Positions 26,368 to 35,328 of a DNA stretch of 64,000 bases are shown piece after piece. How positions within the stretch are numbered: position 1 is the first letter of the stretch; every line of letters begins with the position of its first letter. Position numbers and translations under genes: made by a program. Source of the stretch: Halomonas salinarum. Lineage in GTDB: Bacteria; Pseudomonadota; Gammaproteobacteria; Pseudomonadales; Halomonadaceae. The notes beneath the pieces were generated by a model. The model searched no databases. It worked only from the letters and a program-made list of their open reading frames with translations, and had not been told where the DNA came from. The DNA lies in contig NZ_WWNB01000002.1 of NCBI RefSeq assembly GCF_012062845.1, positions 62,001 to 126,000 on the forward strand, written 5' to 3'.

Positions 26368-27544
26368 AGCAGGGACACGACTCCTTGGTCTTATCGGCCT
26401 TTTGAGTCTTGTCGGTACGGCAACACCGGCCGTCGCTCAGAATATGGGCGATACGCTGCAGGTACATGGCTTTCTCAGCCAGGCACTGGTGATTACCGAT
26501 GACAACAATTTCTTCGGCCCCAGCAGCGAAAGCGGTGGCAGCACCAAGTTCACCGAAGTCGGCGTGAACTTCTCCGTGCGCCCCCACGAGGACGTCCTGG
26601 TCGCCGCACAGGTGCTCAGCCGGCGCGCGGGTGGTGATGGAAATAGTGCTCAGCCGAAACTCGACCACGGGGTTATAGACTATCAGCCCTTATCCAACCA
26701 GAAGCGAAGTATTGGAATACAAGTAGGCCGTTTCAAGAACCCGTTTGGTTTCTATAATCAGACACGTGATGTTGCCTTCACACGTCCAAGCATCCTCCTT
26801 CCCCAGTCAATTTATTTTGATAGGACCCGCTCACTTGGATTGGCAGCAGACGGCTTCAGCCTTTATACGGAAGAACGACTTCCTTATGGGACGGTAAGGG
26901 CTCAGGCAGGAGCAGCAATCCCACAAACAGACGAAGACTTAGAAAGGCAAACAGTTCCAAATGCTACTGCAGTTGATGGCAACCCCTCCTTTATCGGTCA
27001 GATTTTATACGAACACTCTGGAGGGCAGTTCGTTGGCGCAGTCAGTGCAGCTGACGTCGCTGCAGACATATCGACAAACACCGCAGAAGGAAAACTATCC
27101 TTCAAAGCCTTAATCTTCTCTCTCCAGATAAACAAAGAAAAATGGAGTTTGACCAGTGAATATGCAATACGCGATTTAGAAACAAGCGACTTCTCCAACG
27201 CCCTGTTCAACCAGAGCGCAGTTGGAGAAAGCTGGTATATACAATATTCACGAAGATTCTTAGAGAATTGGCAAGGATTCATCCGATACGATAGCCTTGT
27301 AACTAACCGAGACGATCCTTCTGGGCGTCAATACGAGCTTTCTAACGCCGGCCCAGCACACTCCCAGTTTGCGAGAGATTGGACAATGGGACTGAGATGG
27401 CGCGTTCATCCACAGGTGCTGCTATCTGCAGAATATCATTACGTCAATGGCACTGGCTGGCTGCCAGCTCAAGACAACCCCGACCCAGATGATACCCAGC
27501 GCTACTGGAATATGTTCCTGACACAGTTATCAATACGCTTCTAA
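26336..27544 (+). CDS. outer-membrane porin-like beta-barrel protein
   Basis: A 402-residue protein with a signal peptide (ending TPAVAQN, about residue 35). The mature part has alternating hydrophobic/polar strands, VHGFLSQALVITDDNNFFG at the start, VGRFKNPFGFYNQTRDVAFTRPSI, and a C-terminal strand ending in aromatic-R-F (LSIRF), the signature of outer-membrane barrels. The family looks like the phosphate-selective porin / DcaP-like type, without a firm assignment. The first 300 bases are GC-rich like the neighbours and the rest is clearly AT-richer, so the gene itself spans a composition break. Confidence 0.8.
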   Translation: MIVSKSYPWSKAGTRLLGLIGLLSLVGTATPAVAQNMGDTLQVHGFLSQALVITDDNNFFGPSSESGGSTKFTEVGVNFSVRPHEDVLVAAQVLSRRAGGDGNSAQPKLDHGVIDYQPLSNQKRSIGIQVGRFKNPFGFYNQTRDVAFTRPSILLPQSIYFDRTRSLGLAADGFSLYTEERLPYGTVRAQAGAAIPQTDEDLERQTVPNATAVDGNPSFIGQILYEHSGGQFVGAVSAADVAADISTNTAEGKLSFKALIFSLQINKEKWSLTSEYAIRDLETSDFSNALFNQSAVGESWYIQYSRRFLENWQGFIRYDSLVTNRDDPSGRQYELSNAGPAHSQFARDWTMGLRWRVHPQVLLSAEYHYVNGTGWLPAQDNPDPDDTQRYWNMFLTQLSIRF

Positions 27545-27596
27545 TGCCCGATTCGTGGTGATTCGGCATATACATTCGGGATAATATCGATTCTCT

Positions 27597-30428
27597 ATGC
27601 ACACCCAGCAGCAAACAAAGCCCAAGCTTGGATTGACATGGCGTGTCATCGCCATGAGCAGTCTGCTGCTGCTAGGGTTGACCACCGTCTTCACCATGGT
27701 AGGGCGGGACAACCTGCTGCGACAATTTGATGAATCTCGAAATATCCAGCTGCAGCGTCAAGCCAGGGAGATTCGTCAGGCCCTCAGTCAATCCACAGAT
27801 AGCTTGCGACAGCTCGCGGCGCTGAACGCATCCTTCACCCCCGAGCTCGGTAAGGCCTTAAAGCAAGCCGACCAAGCGGTCATCACTGACGCTTTCCGGC
27901 ACAAATGGCCAACCATGCAACTGGAAGCGGGCATCGACGAGTTCCAGGTGCTGGATAACACCGGCCGACCGCTTGCCCAATGGGGTACCAGCCAGCCAGG
28001 CCATCAACTTCCCATCACGGCATGGGGCAACCAGGTGGTTGCCTCAGACACTCCCTTGACGACCTTGCGCTGCCTCGCTAGTTGCCGACAGTATGCCTTG
28101 GTGCCAGTGCTGGTAGATGGGCAGAGCGTTGGTGCCGTCCTGATATCACGCTCGCTGGCTGATGTGACCCGGCAGGCAAGAAAGGTCTCGGGAAGCGATA
28201 TCGCTCTTCTGATTACCGGTCAATATACACGACAGAAACAAGACGGAACGCGACGCGTCAGTGCCTGGAATGGCAGGTTGGCTACCCTCACCAATCAGGA
28301 AGAGACCTTGCCGCTCATTCACCAGGCGGCATACAAGAGCACACTGGAAAACCTGCAAGAGACCCCAGTCAGACTCAAGCATGATGACAAACATATCGAA
28401 ATCAGCACCGTCACTTTAAACGACGATAGCGATCAAGGCGCAAACGGTCATTTCTTATTAATGTCCGATATAACCTCACAAATCGATGCCATCAATCGGG
28501 ATACGGGCATCATCCTGGCAACTGGGCTGTTCGGCTGGCTGGCCGCCGAGGTTATGCTGCTGGCCATCCTCTGGAAACCCATGGCGAGGGTCCGCCGGCT
28601 CGCTGGCGTGTTGCCGGCATTGGCAGAAGGCGGCTTTGCCAAGACCAGACAGGTGATTCCGAAGCCGAAACGTCGGTTATCGGACGAGATAGACCTTCTG
28701 GATGCTACCGCATTGGATCTCGCCAGCCAGCTGGAGACGCTGCAATCAGAGGTTTCCTCACGCGATGAGTTACTGAATGCCCGTGTAGAAGAACTCGCAA
28801 GAGAACGCGATTTCATTGAAAGCCTTCTCGATACGGCCCATGTGCTAATCCTGACGCAGGATGATCAAGGCAGGATCAGTCTGGTCAATCAGTATTGTCA
28901 GGAGACCTTGGATAAGCCCTACGAGGTGATCCTCGGGCAACGCTTTGAAGCCCTCTTCCATGAAACTGACAGCATCAGTCCCGATGGCAGTAACCGTCAG
29001 CCAGAGGAACGCCTACTATGCGGCAGAAATGATGAGGAGCGCACCATTGTCTGGTATCACGCTCGCCTCGCTGATAGCGGCGATAGGGCCATGCACACGA
29101 TTTCGGTGGGTATCGATATCACGGATCGCAAGGCCGCTGAGTCACGCCTGACTTGGCTAGCCAACCGAGACTCATTGACCAGCCTGTACAATCGCCGTGC
29201 CTTCCAGGAGCGGGTCGAAGACGCCCTAGCTAGTGACAGCGCTGGCGCAGTGCTTTTCATGGACCTCGACCAATTCAAGGATGTCAACGAGCTCAGTGGC
29301 CATCCTGCCGGCGATAGTCTTCTATTACTCGTGGCTCAAAGCATCCAAGATACAATTAACGATCGAGGGATTGTCGCGCGACTGGGCGGTGATGAGTTTG
29401 CAGTTTTGTTGGAACATGCCGATGAATACGAGGCCATAGACATTGCACAGGCCCTGGAAAAGAACCTCGACAATACTAGCCTGCTGTTACCGGATGGTAG
29501 GCGTCATCGTGCCAGCGTAAGCACCGGCATCGCCTGCTATCCGCTTCATGGCCATACACCGGATGAACTGATGGCGAATGCCGATGTCGCCATGTACAAG
29601 GCAAAGGAAAGTAGTCTGAGAAGTTGGCATATCCTTTCTACCCTTGATGAGGAAAGAAATGAACTGCATCAGCGAGTCTACTGGATAGAGCGTATTCGAC
29701 ACGCATTGCAAAACGATGAGTTCGTATTGATGGCACAGCCTATTGCCGACTTGTCAGATGGTAGCATTAAGCATTACGAAATATTGCTTCGACTTATTGG
29801 GGATAATGGAGAACTTATCACCCCTGGAGTCTTCATCCCAATTGCCGAGCGAAGTGGCCAAATAGTGCAAATGGACCGCTGGGTTTTGCACCATAGCTTG
29901 AACACATTAAGAAACTTGCAAGAAGATGGCATAACCCTATCTGTCAACCTATCTGGACATTCACTTCATGATTTAGGGCTGAACGATTTCCTTGCAAGCG
30001 AATTGGAACGAAGCGGCGCAAACCCTAGCAACCTGATTCTGGAAGTAACAGAAACAGCAGCCATAACAGATTTCTCTACCGCCAGAGGAGTACTTCAGGG
30101 AATGCGTGACCTTGGGTGCAAAACAGCACTCGATGACTTCGGCGTTGGCTTTAGCAGCTTCCATTACCTGGGACAACTCCCAGTCGATTTCATAAAAATA
30201 GATGGCTCCTTTATAAAAGGTCTCGAAAAAAGCAAAGACAACCAGCTTATTGTCAAAGCCATCACTGACATTGCCCAAGGTTTCGGCAAGCTCATAATAG
30301 CCGAGTTTGTAGACAGTCAAGAAACCATAAAAATATTAGACAAGAATGGGGTAAGGTTTGGACAAGGCTATTATCTAGGTAAGCCTGAACGAATTTCGAC
30401 AATACCAACAAATGCCACAACCGGGTAA
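27597..30428 (+). CDS. membrane sensor protein with PAS, GGDEF and EAL domains
   Basis: A 943-residue inner membrane protein for c-di-GMP turnover. A first helix (about 15-37) and second (about 302-325) enclose a periplasmic sensor domain of some 260 residues. A linker and coiled coil lead to PAS (about 405-505), GGDEF (about 520-675, RLGGDEF intact near 596, no RxxD I-site) and EAL (about 695-935). EAL appears as EILLR, with the conserved NLS, EVTET, DDFG, KIDGSF and late E (AEFVDS) residues, so phosphodiesterase activity is plausible. Both enzymatic activities are predicted, net direction unknown. It is 52 bp after the porin and 12 bp before the acyltransferase. Confidence 0.9.
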   Translation: MHTQQQTKPKLGLTWRVIAMSSLLLLGLTTVFTMVGRDNLLRQFDESRNIQLQRQAREIRQALSQSTDSLRQLAALNASFTPELGKALKQADQAVITDAFRHKWPTMQLEAGIDEFQVLDNTGRPLAQWGTSQPGHQLPITAWGNQVVASDTPLTTLRCLASCRQYALVPVLVDGQSVGAVLISRSLADVTRQARKVSGSDIALLITGQYTRQKQDGTRRVSAWNGRLATLTNQEETLPLIHQAAYKSTLENLQETPVRLKHDDKHIEISTVTLNDDSDQGANGHFLLMSDITSQIDAINRDTGIILATGLFGWLAAEVMLLAILWKPMARVRRLAGVLPALAEGGFAKTRQVIPKPKRRLSDEIDLLDATALDLASQLETLQSEVSSRDELLNARVEELARERDFIESLLDTAHVLILTQDDQGRISLVNQYCQETLDKPYEVILGQRFEALFHETDSISPDGSNRQPEERLLCGRNDEERTIVWYHARLADSGDRAMHTISVGIDITDRKAAESRLTWLANRDSLTSLYNRRAFQERVEDALASDSAGAVLFMDLDQFKDVNELSGHPAGDSLLLLVAQSIQDTINDRGIVARLGGDEFAVLLEHADEYEAIDIAQALEKNLDNTSLLLPDGRRHRASVSTGIACYPLHGHTPDELMANADVAMYKAKESSLRSWHILSTLDEERNELHQRVYWIERIRHALQNDEFVLMAQPIADLSDGSIKHYEILLRLIGDNGELITPGVFIPIAERSGQIVQMDRWVLHHSLNTLRNLQEDGITLSVNLSGHSLHDLGLNDFLASELERSGANPSNLILEVTETAAITDFSTARGVLQGMRDLGCKTALDDFGVGFSSFHYLGQLPVDFIKIDGSFIKGLEKSKDNQLIVKAITDIAQGFGKLIIAEFVDSQETIKILDKNGVRFGQGYYLGKPERISTIPTNATTG

Positions 30429-30440
30429 AAGGAAAAAGGT

Positions 30441-31226
30441 TTGGACATATACGAAGAATTTAACAACAATTTCTCCGTAAGAATCGCCTTTACTGAGCTA
30501 GAGAAAAGGAGAGCTTATGCCCTAAGGCACAGAGTTTTTAGAGAAGAACTAAAATATGAACTCGGCATAGACAAAGAAAGTTACTTAGAGTTCGACAACC
30601 ACGACTCCAACTCAGTGCTATGCATAATCATTCATAATGATACCGGAATTACTGCCGGCTGCTTACGCCTAGTAAAGATATGCGAAAATGGCGACAAAAA
30701 AAACCAGATGCTACCCATTGAGAAAATCTGCGCAGACAACTTAAGCATAGTATCACTCCACCCCAAAAACCATAGTAGAAATTCGGTTTGTGAAATATCT
30801 AGACTCGCTGTACCCAAAGAATTCAGGAAAGCTAAATATATAGAAGAGTCAGACTCCAGCTACGGGAAAAAAGCCTTAAGAGTTCATCAGCAACACGGAC
30901 ATCTACTCCAAATCATAGGGATCAGCCTTTTTTTATCAGCTACTGCTATTGTAGGAATTTCAGGAAGACGTCATGTTTATGCAATGATGGAGAGAAGGTT
31001 TGCAAGATTACTAGGGATGTCAGGAATTAGCTTCCAGCTTGCGGGTACAGCAGTACACTACCATGGCGAACGCTCACCATTCTACATAGATCAGCACGAA
31101 GCAGAAAGGAGCATGAAACCTCAGCTAAAAAGACTCTACACTAGCATCAAGGAAGACTTGGCGAATCAATACTACTTACAAGAAAAGATAGACATTGAAT
31201 CGCCATATGATGCTACGACATATTAA
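30441..31226 (+). CDS. LuxI/FeeM-like N-acyltransferase (PEP-CTERM/exosortase-associated type)
   Basis: A 261-residue protein starting at TTG 30441, directly after an AAGG-rich ribosome site; there is no usable ATG nearby. RAYALRHRVFREELKYELG (about 24-42) matches the conserved R-x-x-V-F region of autoinducer synthases, and CEISRLAVPKEFRK (about 117-130) matches their E-x-S-R motif; the GNAT fold follows. The closest family I recognise is the acyltransferase found with exosortase/PEP-CTERM systems and related to N-acyl amino acid synthases. No exosortase or PEP-CTERM protein is in the window. It likely makes an N-acylated signal or lipid. The gene is strikingly AT-rich. Confidence 0.8.
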   Translation: MDIYEEFNNNFSVRIAFTELEKRRAYALRHRVFREELKYELGIDKESYLEFDNHDSNSVLCIIIHNDTGITAGCLRLVKICENGDKKNQMLPIEKICADNLSIVSLHPKNHSRNSVCEISRLAVPKEFRKAKYIEESDSSYGKKALRVHQQHGHLLQIIGISLFLSATAIVGISGRRHVYAMMERRFARLLGMSGISFQLAGTAVHYHGERSPFYIDQHEAERSMKPQLKRLYTSIKEDLANQYYLQEKIDIESPYDATTY

Positions 31227-31235
31227 TAAAAATTA

Positions 31236-32315
31236 TCACCTTTCAATCATCAATTGTGGCCCCGCATACAGCATTTCAGGCCAATCCAGCAGCATGATAG
31301 CCAACACGTTTCGGTGCTCCCCCCGAGCCAAGTCGGTACCCCCATGCTCACCAGGGATCATCCTGGCCACTGGGTCATAGGCGCGCGTCAATGCCTGCCT
31401 GGTACGGGCGACAGCCGAATGGTCGGTTAACCCCGCTAGCAGAAAGCTGATACCGACTTCGGTATAAATATCCGCTTTTGTCTCGGCCATAATGCGCTCT
31501 AGATGGGTATCGAAATACTCAAGCACCCAGGCGAATTCCACAGGATCTACCGAATACTGGTAGTAATCACTAGCAGCAATCACGAAGTGCGTCATGCCAT
31601 AGATCTTGTTACGAAACGAGGCTTGAGATAGCGCTGTATCACGCTCTGCTGGATAGTGGTTACGAAAGGCCATCGCAGTTTCATGGCGTAAATCTGTCAC
31701 ACCCAATCCGTAGAGATCATAGGTCAGGTTGGCCACTTGGGCGGCATAGACGTCTATCACCTCGGGTGACGTCAGGAAATCGCGAAGTGGCTGACCAGCT
31801 AGATACTCCTTCGCCCTGTCGATTCCCGGCAGCAAATGATCATTCAAGAGACCATGAAAGCGCGCCTGGTTCAGTCGGAAGGCCAAGTATTTAGCAAAGA
31901 TCATCTCGTCCCACTCACCCAGCATCTGCTTGCGTCTGCGCTGCTTCGCCGTGCGCTCGGGATAACGATCAAGCATCCCAGCGGCGCGTCGAGCGCTATA
32001 ATCCGGCTGAGCTAATCCATGCAGATCTTCCTGCAGTGAGCCTATTAGACGCGCACCATAGTCCTGCAGGGGCGGCAGGTATAAGTCATCACCGGTGATA
32101 CGATAAAGCCGCTGGGCGTAATGGCGCTGCTTGGTAACGGGGAGTGTATCGAAAGCAGTTTCATAATGGGTCCGTATCTCGGCGACCATGTCCTGTTGAG
32201 ATAGCGGAGAGAACGCACACCCGGTCACCAGAACGTAGAGTAGACACAATAGAACAAAGCGTGCCCAGAGCCCTTTTGCAGGACACGTTGCCTGTCCGAT
32301 GCTGTTTAGTTGCAT
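31236..32315 (-). CDS. DUF3541-like lipoprotein
   Basis: A 359-residue protein with an N-terminal hydrophobic segment and lipobox LVTGC (Cys at about residue 33), so it should be an outer- or inner-membrane lipoprotein. The body is helical with many aromatic and charged residues (KYLAFRLNQARFHGLLNDH, SDYYQYSVDPVEFAWVLEYF). It resembles the DUF3541 group of Vibrio and Shewanella, though I am only moderately sure. It converges on the acyltransferase gene with nine bases between, and its GC content is back to the genome norm. Confidence 0.65.
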   Translation of the reverse strand: MQLNSIGQATCPAKGLWARFVLLCLLYVLVTGCAFSPLSQQDMVAEIRTHYETAFDTLPVTKQRHYAQRLYRITGDDLYLPPLQDYGARLIGSLQEDLHGLAQPDYSARRAAGMLDRYPERTAKQRRRKQMLGEWDEMIFAKYLAFRLNQARFHGLLNDHLLPGIDRAKEYLAGQPLRDFLTSPEVIDVYAAQVANLTYDLYGLGVTDLRHETAMAFRNHYPAERDTALSQASFRNKIYGMTHFVIAASDYYQYSVDPVEFAWVLEYFDTHLERIMAETKADIYTEVGISFLLAGLTDHSAVARTRQALTRAYDPVARMIPGEHGGTDLARGEHRNVLAIMLLDWPEMLYAGPQLMIER

Positions 32316-32372
32316 GCCGCTCCCCTACCCGATAATGGTGGTTCAGAGTATAGACGCGCGGCGAACGCTGTC

Positions 32373-33137
32373 TCAGCGTCGGTGCCGCGATTTACCTGGA
32401 CTGATCAACTTGACTCGGACCTTGGGCCGCTGTCGCACAGTTTCAGCGGCACGACTCACCTCTGGGGCTGGTTTGGGGTCGGCGTCACGTGCCCCTGTAT
32501 CGGGGAGTTTTGGTGGACCCGTCACTACCCAGGCGAAGGTTGGCAGGCTCAATTGCCAGTAGATGGCGGCCAAGCGCAGAGCAAGCGTCAGGCCCAGTGC
32601 CAACCCAATCGCCAGGACGGCATTCAGCTGGAGTTCAAGAAGCAACACATAGGCCGTGCCGCCAATAATCGATGCCGTGGCATAGATTTCCTGACGCAGC
32701 ACCATAGGCACGCGCCGGGCCAGCACATCGCGCAACATGCCACCGGCCACCCCGGTCATCAGCCCCATCACCACCGCCACCACGCCGGCACTGCCCAGCA
32801 TCAGCGCTTTGTGGGCGCCAATCACGGTAAACAGCGCCAGCCCGCAGGCATCCGTCACCGGCAGGAAGGTCCGTGTCAGCCGATGAATGTAATGGAAGCC
32901 GAGGATCGATAGCCCCACGGTTGCCAGGATGACCCACAGATAAGTGGGATCGGTAATCCAGAACACCGGGCGCACACCAAGCACCAGATCTCTTATCGTC
33001 CCGCCACCGATACTGGCCACTGCCGCCAACACCAGCATGCCGAAGGGATCCATGCGCGTTCGGCAGGCAAGAATCACTCCCGACAGTGCAAAGACGATCA
33101 CTCCTGCCATATCCAGCCAATAGACCAACGCCTCCAC
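32373..33137 (-). CDS. TRIC-family cation channel (UPF0126 / YadS-like)
   Basis: A 254-residue protein starting at GTG 33137 behind GAGGAG. Two homologous halves of three helices plus a seventh helix are visible: ASIGGGTIRDLVLG and MTGVAGGMLRDVLARRVP are the repeated GGGxxRD motifs that line the pore. Bacterial TRIC proteins form trimeric K+ or cation channels. The last 50 residues form a soluble, Pro/Lys/Arg-rich tail beyond the usual length of about 205. It is separated from the next minus-strand gene by 57 bp. Confidence 0.88.
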   Translation of the reverse strand: MEALVYWLDMAGVIVFALSGVILACRTRMDPFGMLVLAAVASIGGGTIRDLVLGVRPVFWITDPTYLWVILATVGLSILGFHYIHRLTRTFLPVTDACGLALFTVIGAHKALMLGSAGVVAVVMGLMTGVAGGMLRDVLARRVPMVLRQEIYATASIIGGTAYVLLLELQLNAVLAIGLALGLTLALRLAAIYWQLSLPTFAWVVTGPPKLPDTGARDADPKPAPEVSRAAETVRQRPKVRVKLISPGKSRHRR

Positions 33138-33254
33138 GTCATCGCTCCTCGCTCATGTTTAAGGCAAAGGATACGCGATTTGTGGCGGCGCAGCGTCTGC
33201 GCCGAGAGCGGCGTCGACCCGGCTTAGGCCTATGACGAGCCTCGGCCAGGAAGG

Positions 33255-33566
33255 CTACCATCTACCGGCTTTGGCAGATCCAGCGAGATTAATATAGTGA
33301 GCCGCGGTACGACGCTCGCCGGACAGGTCGAGCAGTACTCGGCCGTTCTGGCTGTATTCGTCCCGGGTATCGATCTCTTCGGCGAAGAATATCGCCCCCC
33401 TGGAAGCCTCCTGGCTGTTATAGGCATTGATGTTGAGTTCGGCATCGCCGGCGAAGGACAGCTAGCCGTTCTCGCCCTCATAGGTCATGCCCGCCATGGC
33501 GGGAGTCGCCAGGCTCAGGGCGATGGCGGCGGCCAGCGGAGCCGGGGAAAAGATCGATGATTGCAT
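33255..33566 (-). pseudogene. truncated outer-membrane porin gene with an internal stop
   Basis: From ATG 33566, with AAGGAT eight bases upstream, the minus strand reads a complete signal peptide (MQSSIFSPAPLAAAIALSLA then TPAMAG) and a typical porin start. At codon 35 there is an in-frame TAG, after MTYEGENG, then the frame continues LSFAGDAELNINAYNS and DEYSQNGRVLLDLSGERRTA before stopping at 33255. The length is about 103 codons rather than the 350-500 of an intact porin, so both a nonsense mutation and loss of most of the gene are seen. It sits immediately downstream of a GH32 enzyme, so it was probably the sugar porin of that locus (inference). Confidence 0.75.
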
Positions 33567-33640
33567 GAGTTATCCTTGTTGATGGGGATGGCATGAAACC
33601 GCGGGGCGGGCTCGAGGATGAAGCCGCGACGATGTCGCGA

Positions 33641-35152
33641 CTAGGCGTCCAGACGGCGATAGCGGCAGTCCGTGACGCGGCAGGCACCGGCCTCGACGTG
33701 CAGCACCACCGGCCGGTGGGCAGGATCGGCGAAGCTGAGGTGAGTCAACGACAGGCGGCCGCCGTCGATCAGCAGTTCGAGGGAGCCGTGATCGATCAGC
33801 CACTCCAGTTCGACCGCACTGCCGGTTGGTAGATCGTGGGTGAGGCGATGCGGATAGTGGCGATCGAAGCCCGGGTCGCCATTGTGGCCATCGCGCCGGT
33901 GCTCGAGATGCAGGCGGGCTCCGTCGTGGCTCAGCCGCAGCGACATATGCCGGCCCTGCTGCAGGTCCAGTTCGATGACCGAACCCTCCCGCAGATCGAG
34001 GGCGAGGCTCCCATGGGCCGCGGCACTGCCCGCTTCGACCAGCCGGTGTTCCCCGGGGCCAAGCTCGACTGGGACGGCCGCGGCCGGCGCTGACCGGCAT
34101 TCGCTCGACGCCAGCAGCTCGGCGGCGAAGGCCTGTCGCAGCCGCACCCCCTCCGGCGTGGCGACCAGCGCGAGTTCGCGGGGGAAGCTCATGGCGCCAC
34201 GCCAGCCGGCCTCGGGGACCTGTTTGGCATAGAGCCAGTTGTTCAGCCAGGCGATGGCCAGGCGTCGGCCGTCCTCGGTGGGCACATCCGACCAGCTCTG
34301 TGCGGCGTAGAAGTCGCGTCCCTCGTCCATCAACAGCACGGTCTCGTCCGGATGATCGTTGTGGAAACGCTCGCCGTCGAAATGGCCGACGAAGTACTGA
34401 GTGAAGGAGCCGAAGGTGTCCTGTTCGCCGGCCCCCACACCTACCACCACCACCCAGCGGGTCGCCAGCTCGCCCTGCGTCGCGCCCTCGGATGAGCGCT
34501 CGACAGGAATTTCAAAGAGGTCCGGACACTCCCAGGGACCGTCGGTATGGCGCCCCTGCCCTTCGCCGAACTCGCTGGCCAGGCGCCAGTCCAGCAGGTT
34601 CTCGGAGAGATAGAAGCGAATCGTCTGGCCACAGGCCAGGGCCATCACCCAGCGCCGCGAAGGCGCGTGCCACACCACCTTGGGATCGCGGAAGTCCTTG
34701 AAGCCCGGCGCGGCGATGATCGGGTTACCGGCATACTTCTGCCAGCTGCGCCCGCGGTCGCGGCTGTAGGCCAGGCACTGCTCCTGGACATAGTCTTCGG
34801 GGTCGTCGGCCGCCTCGCGATGCACGGTATAGAAGGCCAGCAGGCCCGCCTCGCCCTCGAACAGGCCGCTGGTGTCGTGCCAATCGACGATGGCACTGCC
34901 CGAGAAGCATGTGCCCTGCTCGTCAGGCGCCAGCGCCAGCGGCAGGTGCTCCCAGTGGCAGAGGTCGCGGCTGACGGCATGGCCCCAGTGCATGGGTCCG
35001 TGGACCCGATCATGGGGATAGTACTGATAGAAGATATGGTACTCGTCATCGAAATGGACGAGGCCATTGGGATCGTTCATCCAGCCCTGGGGTGGAGTGA
35101 AGTGCCACTCCGGCCGCCGCACGCTCAGCGGGGTCTCGACGAGGGTCGTCAT
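33641..35152 (-). CDS. GH32 beta-fructosidase (sucrose/fructan hydrolase)
   Basis: A 503-residue protein, ATG 35152 with AAGGAC upstream. It has the five-bladed propeller motifs of GH32: WMNDPNG (nucleophile D27), FSGSA, DFRDPKV and WECPDLF (acid/base Glu), followed by a C-terminal beta-sandwich. No signal peptide is seen, so it hydrolyses sucrose or short fructo-oligosaccharides in the cytoplasm. The start codon overlaps the stop of a 40-codon frame (ATGA), and a perfect operator-like palindrome lies 67 bases upstream. It is probably controlled by the adjacent LacI-type repressor. Confidence 0.92.
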   Translation of the reverse strand: MTTLVETPLSVRRPEWHFTPPQGWMNDPNGLVHFDDEYHIFYQYYPHDRVHGPMHWGHAVSRDLCHWEHLPLALAPDEQGTCFSGSAIVDWHDTSGLFEGEAGLLAFYTVHREAADDPEDYVQEQCLAYSRDRGRSWQKYAGNPIIAAPGFKDFRDPKVVWHAPSRRWVMALACGQTIRFYLSENLLDWRLASEFGEGQGRHTDGPWECPDLFEIPVERSSEGATQGELATRWVVVVGVGAGEQDTFGSFTQYFVGHFDGERFHNDHPDETVLLMDEGRDFYAAQSWSDVPTEDGRRLAIAWLNNWLYAKQVPEAGWRGAMSFPRELALVATPEGVRLRQAFAAELLASSECRSAPAAAVPVELGPGEHRLVEAGSAAAHGSLALDLREGSVIELDLQQGRHMSLRLSHDGARLHLEHRRDGHNGDPGFDRHYPHRLTHDLPTGSAVELEWLIDHGSLELLIDGGRLSLTHLSFADPAHRPVVLHVEAGACRVTDCRYRRLDA

Positions 35153-35271
35153 GGGTCAGTCCTTGTCATTGGGGCATCGCCGATACGATGCGGTAGGGTG
35201 TCCTCACTCGCCAGCAAAGACAACGTTGTCATAATTCCGCTGGTGATGAGCAGAAACTGGCGTGATCTCAT
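35149..35271 (-). CDS. 40-codon frame between repressor and GH32, possible transporter remnant
   Basis: ATG 35271 has a strong AAGGAG six bases upstream, and the frame ends with TGA overlapping the GH32 ATG by four bases, a layout typical of translational coupling. The product, MRSRQFLLITSGIMTTLSLL followed by 20 polar residues, begins like a membrane transporter (basic start then hydrophobic helix). Loci of this kind normally have a sugar permease here and none is present, so I infer an internal deletion of the permease gene. A regulatory leader peptide is the alternative. The operator palindrome 35219-35230 lies inside it. Confidence 0.45.
   Translation of the reverse strand: MRSRQFLLITSGIMTTLSLLASEDTLPHRIGDAPMTRTDP
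35219..35230. promoter_or_regulatory. LacI-type operator O1
   Basis: GACAACGTTGTC is a perfect 12-base palindrome, 67 bases upstream of the GH32 start. The same core recurs twice before the repressor gene, so it is likely its operator. Confidence 0.65.
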
Positions 35272-35328
35272 GGGTGACTCCTTGTTGTTGTGATGTGCCA
35301 CTTCTAAAGGGCTGAAGTCAGGAGAAGG

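Noticed and set aside
33297-33560. Plus-strand frame in the region of the porin pseudogene
   Set aside because: The minus strand there encodes a signal peptide and porin start; the plus frame has no ribosome site or family.
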